Shown here one piece after another: positions 34,772 to 38,442 of a stretch of DNA of 38,442 bases (the stretch's first letter is position 1; each line of letters opens with the position of its first letter). Source of the DNA: Sphingobacterium sp. (lineage in GTDB: Bacteria; Bacteroidota; Bacteroidia; Sphingobacteriales; Sphingobacteriaceae); contig JAITLW010000080.1 of the NCBI GenBank assembly GCA_031277715.1, positions 1 to 38,442 on the forward strand, read 5' to 3'. The notes beneath the pieces were generated by a model. That model did not search any database. It had not been told where the DNA came from and worked only from the letters and a program-made list of their open reading frames with translations. The position numbers and the translations under genes were made by a program.

Positions 34772-35584
34772 ATGGAAAAGGAATATGTAAACAAATATTA
34801 CATGACCGATGTGGACGCATTTGACGATAGTATCTATTGCCATCACGCATTGATGGGCGATAATCATATTGAAGAACACCTGCATAAAAAGGGACAGTTT
34901 TTATATACCGAGGGCGGAGTTGTATTTCTCAAGACCTCTGACAAGTCTTACTTTTTACCTGCACGTCATTACATCTGGATTCCTTCCGGAATGAAACACA
35001 GTATACATCCGAGTTCGTCGCATGTTGTTATGAGAAATCTCTATTTTCCTAAATACGAAACAGACACTGACTTTTTCGATAAAATCAATATATACCCGGT
35101 CAACGATCTTTTGATTGAATTGATCATGTTTACCAACCGTTGGAATGGCAATATTTTTCCCGTTGAAGAGCCCAAATATTCCATAGCCAAGGCTTTCAAA
35201 CTAATTCTACCCGAATTATCACAATCGGAACTCCCTTTAGCACTGCCTTATCCGCAACATGAAAAGCTTAAGAACATTGTTTCTTTTCTTGAGAAGAATA
35301 TCTCTGAAAATGTAAGCTTCAAAGAGCTCTCCCAACGATTCGACATCAGTGAACGAACATTGGCACGTCTTTTCCAAAAGGAACTCAACATGTCCTTCAT
35401 TCAATACTACACGATATTACGAATGTTAACAGCACTACGTTTACTACTGGATGAAAAAATAAGCGTCAATGAAGTCGCGCTCCGAGTGGGCTACAGCAGC
35501 TTGCCGACCTTTAGTAATACCTTCAACAAGGTAATCGGGATAAGGCCCAGTGATTATGTCAAACATCAAAATACATTACTCTAA
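34772..35584 (+). CDS. AraC-family transcriptional regulator
   Basis: A 270-residue regulator. Residues about 25-90 form a cupin-like sensing domain (HHALMGDNHIEEHLHKKGQF, YFLPARHYIWIPSGMKHSI). The C-terminal part (about 170-265) is the AraC DNA-binding domain with two helix-turn-helix units: VSFKELSQRFDISERTLARLF and ISVNEVALRVGYSS, followed by FSNTFNKVIGIRPSDYVKHQ. The ligand is unknown. The DUF1080 lipoprotein gene begins 14 nt later, so it may be co-transcribed and is the most likely target. The start ATG is the first in the frame. Confidence 0.9.
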   Translation: MEKEYVNKYYMTDVDAFDDSIYCHHALMGDNHIEEHLHKKGQFLYTEGGVVFLKTSDKSYFLPARHYIWIPSGMKHSIHPSSSHVVMRNLYFPKYETDTDFFDKINIYPVNDLLIELIMFTNRWNGNIFPVEEPKYSIAKAFKLILPELSQSELPLALPYPQHEKLKNIVSFLEKNISENVSFKELSQRFDISERTLARLFQKELNMSFIQYYTILRMLTALRLLLDEKISVNEVALRVGYSSLPTFSNTFNKVIGIRPSDYVKHQNTLL

Positions 35585-35598
35585 ATAACCCTAATCAA

Positions 35599-36474
35599 AT
35601 GAACCTAAAACATTTCTTGACTATAGCGTTTGCTTCGGCTACGCTTCTATCCTGTAATGCCCAAAACAAACAAGTAGCAAAAGCTATAAAAGCACCTGCT
35701 CCTATACAATTGTTCAATGGGAAGGACATCAATGACTGGACAGCAAAGATTCGCTTTCATGAAGTTGGCGAAAATTATAAAAACACATTCCGAGTTGAAG
35801 ATGGACTACTAAAAGTACGGTACGATGGGTATGAAGACTTCAACAAACAATATGGACACCTGGCCTATAATAAGCCATTTGGTTATTACATATTACGCGT
35901 TGAATATCGTTTTGTAGGAGACCAAGCCAAAGGAGGTGAAGGATGGGCCTGGCGCAATAGTGGCGCTATGCTACATGGGCAATCCCCTGAGAGCATGCTC
36001 AGAAATCAGGATTTCCCAATCTCTATCGAAGGTCAGCTTCTAGGCGGAGACACCACCCCGACTTCAGAGCGTACAACTTCCAATCTCTGTACTCCAGGCA
36101 CGAATGTATTCTACCGCAATGAGCTATATACTCCACACTGTGTGGGTTCAACATCCAAGACTTATCATGGAGACCAATGGGTTACGGCCGATTTCGTTGT
36201 ATTCGGTGATTCCTTGATAAGACACGTACTAGAAGGAACAACTGTTCTAGAATACAGCAAGCCTCAAATTGGAGGTGGAAATGTAAGTGGATATGATGAG
36301 ACACAGAAAAAAGATGGGCAATTGCTTAAATCAGGATATATCTACCTGCAATCTGAAAGCCATCCAATTGATTTTCGAAAAGTAGAACTGTATGACTTAG
36401 ATAACTACAAAGACAATCCTGCAGCGCTAGAAACTATAACAAACACCATCCTTAAAATGAAGGAAAGCAAATAA
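35599..36474 (+). CDS. DUF1080 (3-keto-disaccharide hydrolase-type) lipoprotein
   Basis: A 291-residue lipoprotein with lipobox LLSC (Cys19). From about residue 33 it is a DUF1080 / laminin-G-like concanavalin fold: APIQLFNGKDINDWTAKI, FRVEDGLLKVRYDGYEDF, GYYILRVEYRFVGDQ and, near residue 140, FPISIEGQLLGGD. Such proteins hydrolyse or bind sugars, and some act on 3-keto-glycosides; the substrate here is unknown. It sits 14 nt after the AraC gene, so sugar-dependent control by that regulator is a reasonable inference. Confidence 0.88.
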   Translation: MNLKHFLTIAFASATLLSCNAQNKQVAKAIKAPAPIQLFNGKDINDWTAKIRFHEVGENYKNTFRVEDGLLKVRYDGYEDFNKQYGHLAYNKPFGYYILRVEYRFVGDQAKGGEGWAWRNSGAMLHGQSPESMLRNQDFPISIEGQLLGGDTTPTSERTTSNLCTPGTNVFYRNELYTPHCVGSTSKTYHGDQWVTADFVVFGDSLIRHVLEGTTVLEYSKPQIGGGNVSGYDETQKKDGQLLKSGYIYLQSESHPIDFRKVELYDLDNYKDNPAALETITNTILKMKESK

Positions 36475-36494
36475 ACCAAAGTTTATTGCAAATA

Positions 36495-36523
36495 AAAAAA
36501 GGATGCTTTTGGCATCCTTTTTT
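36495..36523. terminator. Bidirectional terminator, DUF1080 gene / rpsT
   Basis: AAAAAAGGATGC and GCATCCTTTTTT form a 12-bp stem around a 5-nt loop between convergent genes; poly-A and poly-T sides fit both directions. Confidence 0.88.
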
Positions 36524-36542
36524 ATATTATTACTAAAAAAGA

Positions 36543-36797
36543 TTACGCTAACTTGTTAACAAATTTTGTCAACTTAGATTTGTTATTTGAAGCTTTTTTC
36601 TTGTGGATAACATTTTTCTTAGCCAAACGATCTAGCATAGAAACTACGCGTGGTAATAACGCTTTAGCTTCTTCAGCAGAAGTTGTAGTACGTAATTTTT
36701 TAATCGCGTTACGAGTAGTTTTCGCTTGGTAACGGTTTCTTAAACGCTTCGCAGCGTTAGCTCTAATTCTTTTAATCGCTGATTTATGATTTGCCAT
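36543..36797 (-). CDS. rpsT: 30S ribosomal protein S20
   Basis: An 84-residue, Lys/Arg/Ala-rich ribosomal protein that binds 16S rRNA in the early assembly of the small subunit. The start [20 protein letters not shown] and the closing [20 protein letters not shown] are canonical; length is normal. Its own promoter lies upstream and a shared terminator follows, so it is monocistronic. Confidence 0.97.
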   Translation of the reverse strand: MANHKSAIKRIRANAAKRLRNRYQAKTTRNAIKKLRTTTSAEEAKALLPRVVSMLDRLAKKNVIHKKKASNNKSKLTKFVNKLA

Positions 36798-36847
36798 TTC
36801 TCTTAGCTATATTTTATTATATACTTTTTTATACTAAATTCGGATTG

Positions 36848-36878
36848 CAAAAATAACCAGTATTATTCAATATTCAAA
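36848..36878 (-). promoter_or_regulatory. rpsT promoter
   Basis: On the minus strand TTTG (36875-36878) and TATTTTTG (36848-36855) are 19 nt apart, matching the Bacteroidota -33/-7 consensus exactly, and predict a leader of about 45-50 nt. Confidence 0.65.
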
Positions 36879-36962
36879 ATCTATTTTAAAGTTTTATTCT
36901 ATAGCCTTCGATGGATAGGAGATAATGTTATCAGAGTGCTTCATTTTTCACATTATACTCCT

Positions 36963-36970
36963 TAATTTTG
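36963..36970 (+). promoter_or_regulatory. -7 promoter box before the SpoU methyltransferase gene
   Basis: TAATTTTG matches TAnnTTTG exactly and ends 3 nt before the ATG at 36974. No clear -33 TTG at the usual distance. Either the mRNA is leaderless, or translation begins at the next in-frame ATG (36989). Confidence 0.45.
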
Positions 36971-36973
36971 AGC

Positions 36974-37522
36974 ATGCAAAAACTATCAATGGATCAATTG
37001 AACCGTACTGATATAACGGCCTTCAAAACGCAAGAGAAAACACCTATCGTCTTGGTTCTAGACAATGTGCGCAGTATGCATAATGTAGGCTCTACCTTCA
37101 GAACAGCAGACGGTTTCGCATTAGAGAAAATCATACTTTGCGGTATTACGGCCTGTCCTCCTCACCGGGAAATTGAAAAAACAGCCCTTGGTGCGACCCA
37201 ATCTGTGGAGTGGCAACACTTTCAAAGCAATCTAGAAGCCATACAATCGCTCAAAGATGACGGTTATAAAATTTATGCTATAGAACAGGTTTCCAGTTCG
37301 ATATCACTTCCAGATTTTACCGTATCTGAACATGAAAAATACGCTTTAATTTTTGGAAACGAAGTCCATGGTGTGGACGAACAGCTCTTGCCTCATGTGG
37401 ATGGATGCATCGAAGTGCCTCAATTTGGCACAAAGCATTCCTTCAATGTATCCGTTACTGTTGGTGTCGTATCCTGGGATTTGCTCACGAAGATGAAATA
37501 TTCTTATAAAAAAGTGGATTAG
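36974..37522 (+). CDS. SpoU/TrmH-family RNA 2'-O-methyltransferase
   Basis: About 182 residues of the SPOUT fold that methylate a ribose in tRNA or rRNA using SAM. The three family motifs are present: VLDNVRSMHNVGSTFRTADG (about residues 23-42), LIFGNEVHGVDEQLLP (about 126-141) and HSFNVSVTVGVVSWDLL (about 156-172). It lacks the N-terminal substrate-binding extension of RlmB-like enzymes, so it resembles short TrmH/TrmL forms; the target nucleotide is unknown. Start: ATG at 36974 or ATG at 36989, given how close the promoter box lies. Confidence 0.9.
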   Translation: MQKLSMDQLNRTDITAFKTQEKTPIVLVLDNVRSMHNVGSTFRTADGFALEKIILCGITACPPHREIEKTALGATQSVEWQHFQSNLEAIQSLKDDGYKIYAIEQVSSSISLPDFTVSEHEKYALIFGNEVHGVDEQLLPHVDGCIEVPQFGTKHSFNVSVTVGVVSWDLLTKMKYSYKKVD

Positions 37523-37557
37523 CCCGCCCTTTATTTCGGGAAGTCATTACAAAATAG

Positions 37558-37565
37558 TAGATTTG
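37558..37565 (+). promoter_or_regulatory. -7 promoter box for sucD
   Basis: TAGATTTG is an exact TAnnTTTG match 20 nt before the sucD start codon. The -33 side shows no clean TTG at the usual distance. Confidence 0.45.
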
Positions 37566-37585
37566 CTCTGCAAAAAAATAGAACA

Positions 37586-38442
37586 ATGAGTGTATTAGTA
37601 AATAAAGATTCAAAAGTTATCGTTCAAGGATTTACTGGAACAGAAGGTACTTACCATGCTTCTCAAATGATTGAATATGGTACTCAGTTAGTAGGTGGTG
37701 TTACACCAGGTAAAGGTGGTCAATCACACTTGGACCGTCCTGTATTCAATACCGTACAAGATGCAGTAGATGCTACTGGGGCTAATGTTTCCATCATTTT
37801 TGTACCTCCAGCATTTGCAGCAGATGCTATTATGGAAGCAGCAGCAGCAGGAATCGCTTTAATCGTTTGTATTACTGAAGGTATTCCTACGAAAGATATG
37901 ATTCAGGTTAAATCGTACTTGAGCGACAAAAACTCTCGTTTGATCGGTCCTAACTGTCCTTGTATCATCACAGCAGAAGAAGCTAAAATCGGTATCATGC
38001 CTGGATTTATCTTCAAAAAAGGTAAAGTAGGTGTAGTTTCTAAATCAGGAACTTTAACATACGAAGCCGTAGACCAAACTGTAAAAGCAGGTTTAGGTAT
38101 CACTACAGCTATCGGAATCGGTGGTGACCCAATCATTGGAACAACGACAAAAGAAGCTGTTGAGTTATTAATGAATGACCCTGAGACTGAAGCAATCATC
38201 ATGATTGGTGAAATTGGTGGTGGAATGGAAGCTGAAGCAGCACATTGGATCAAAGAAAATGGTACTAAGCCAGTTGTTGGCTTTATAGCAGGTCAAACTG
38301 CGCCTCCGGGACGCCGTATGGGACACGCTGGTGCTATTGTTGGTGGTGCAGATGATACTGCAGAAGCTAAAATGAAAATCATGCGTGAGTGTGGTATTCG
38401 TGTTGTAGAATCTCCAGCAGAAATCGGAAAAGCTATTGCGGA
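37586..38442 (+). CDS. sucD: Succinate-CoA ligase, alpha subunit (3' end cut by window)
   Basis: Residues 1-285 of the alpha subunit of succinyl-CoA synthetase, which with SucB converts succinyl-CoA, phosphate and NDP to succinate, CoA and NTP in the TCA cycle. Landmarks: [20 protein letters not shown], the CoA-binding GGVTPGKGG (about residues 39-47), IGPNCPC near residue 125, [12 protein letters not shown], and [11 protein letters not shown] with the phosphorylated His near residue 248. Only a few C-terminal residues are missing, judging by the family length of about 290. sucB is not adjacent upstream. Codon use is strongly biased, as in rpsA, consistent with high expression. Confidence 0.95.
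   Translation, partial: MSVLVNKDSKVIVQGFTGTEGTYHASQMIEYGTQLVGGVTPGKGGQSHLDRPVFNTVQDAVDATGANVSIIFVPPAFAADAIMEAAAAGIALIVCITEGIPTKDMIQVKSYLSDKNSRLIGPNCPCIITAEEAKIGIMPGFIFKKGKVGVVSKSGTLTYEAVDQTVKAGLGITTAIGIGGDPIIGTTTKEAVELLMNDPETEAIIMIGEIGGGMEAEAAHWIKENGTKPVVGFIAGQTAPPGRRMGHAGAIVGGADDTAEAKMKIMRECGIRVVESPAEIGKAIA

Noticed and set aside
37903..38253. Minus-strand frame of 116 codons inside sucD
   Set aside because: Antisense shadow of a strongly conserved, biased-codon gene; no own signals.
32942..38442. CoA-transferase and sucD as a succinyl-CoA metabolic cluster
   Set aside because: They are 3 kb apart, in opposite directions, with unrelated genes in between.
1..38442. tRNA, rRNA or riboswitch genes
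   Set aside because: No cloverleaf-like or known riboswitch signature was recognised by eye in the intergenic regions; a covariance-model scan would settle this.

Overview
The window looks like chromosomal DNA of a Bacteroidota bacterium, most likely of the Sphingobacterium/Pedobacter group. Evidence: promoters with the Bacteroidota -7 box (TAnnTTTG), few Shine-Dalgarno sequences, gliding-type GldA and GldF/GldG proteins, DUF4286 and DUF1599 proteins, a BT_3928-like DoxX protein, and a long six-domain ribosomal protein S1. The species is inferred from gene content, not proven. No phage, plasmid, insertion sequence, CRISPR array, rRNA or tRNA gene was seen.

Layout. 1-4.3 kb: start of an S9-type peptidase lipoprotein, a DUF4286 gene, a small CxxC membrane protein, and a leftward operon mlaE-mlaF-mlaD-rluA-like (lipid transport plus pseudouridine synthase). 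4.5-6.3 kb: an exported DUF6600 protein with an Arg/Ser/Gln-rich repeat tail, followed by a 185-bp MITE-like palindromic repeat. 6.3-9.7 kb: pncB, a methyltransferase, an Ada-like regulator/alkyltransferase and alkB (NAD salvage and alkylation repair). 9.8-14.4 kb: ddl facing a rightward run of a PASTA protein, mltG, a thioesterase and a BrkB/YihY protein (cell wall and envelope). 14.5-22.6 kb: rpsA, a very large membrane histidine kinase, an exported C1 peptidase and a META lipoprotein. 22.7-25.6 kb, leftward: cysE-cysM (cysteine synthesis) and, upstream, an overlapping HipA-like kinase/DUF3037 pair. 25.8-29.7 kb: a tight operon DUF1599-DoxX-aroK-GDPD-gldA. 29.8-32.9 kb: an outer-membrane barrel and a natural GldF-GldG fusion. 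32.9-38.4 kb: a CoA-transferase (leftward), an AraC regulator with a DUF1080 lipoprotein, rpsT (leftward), a SpoU methyltransferase, and sucD cut by the window end.

Most genes are ordinary housekeeping genes. The points most worth a second look are: the HipA-like kinase/DUF3037 pair; several genes whose -7 promoter box lies only 3-5 nt before the start codon, which predicts leaderless mRNAs; the GldF-GldG fusion with a TTG start; the MITE-like repeat; the kinase-less PASTA protein beside ddl and mltG; and the repeat-bearing DUF6600 protein. I did not find a clearly new multi-gene system; the kinase/DUF3037 pair is the best candidate.
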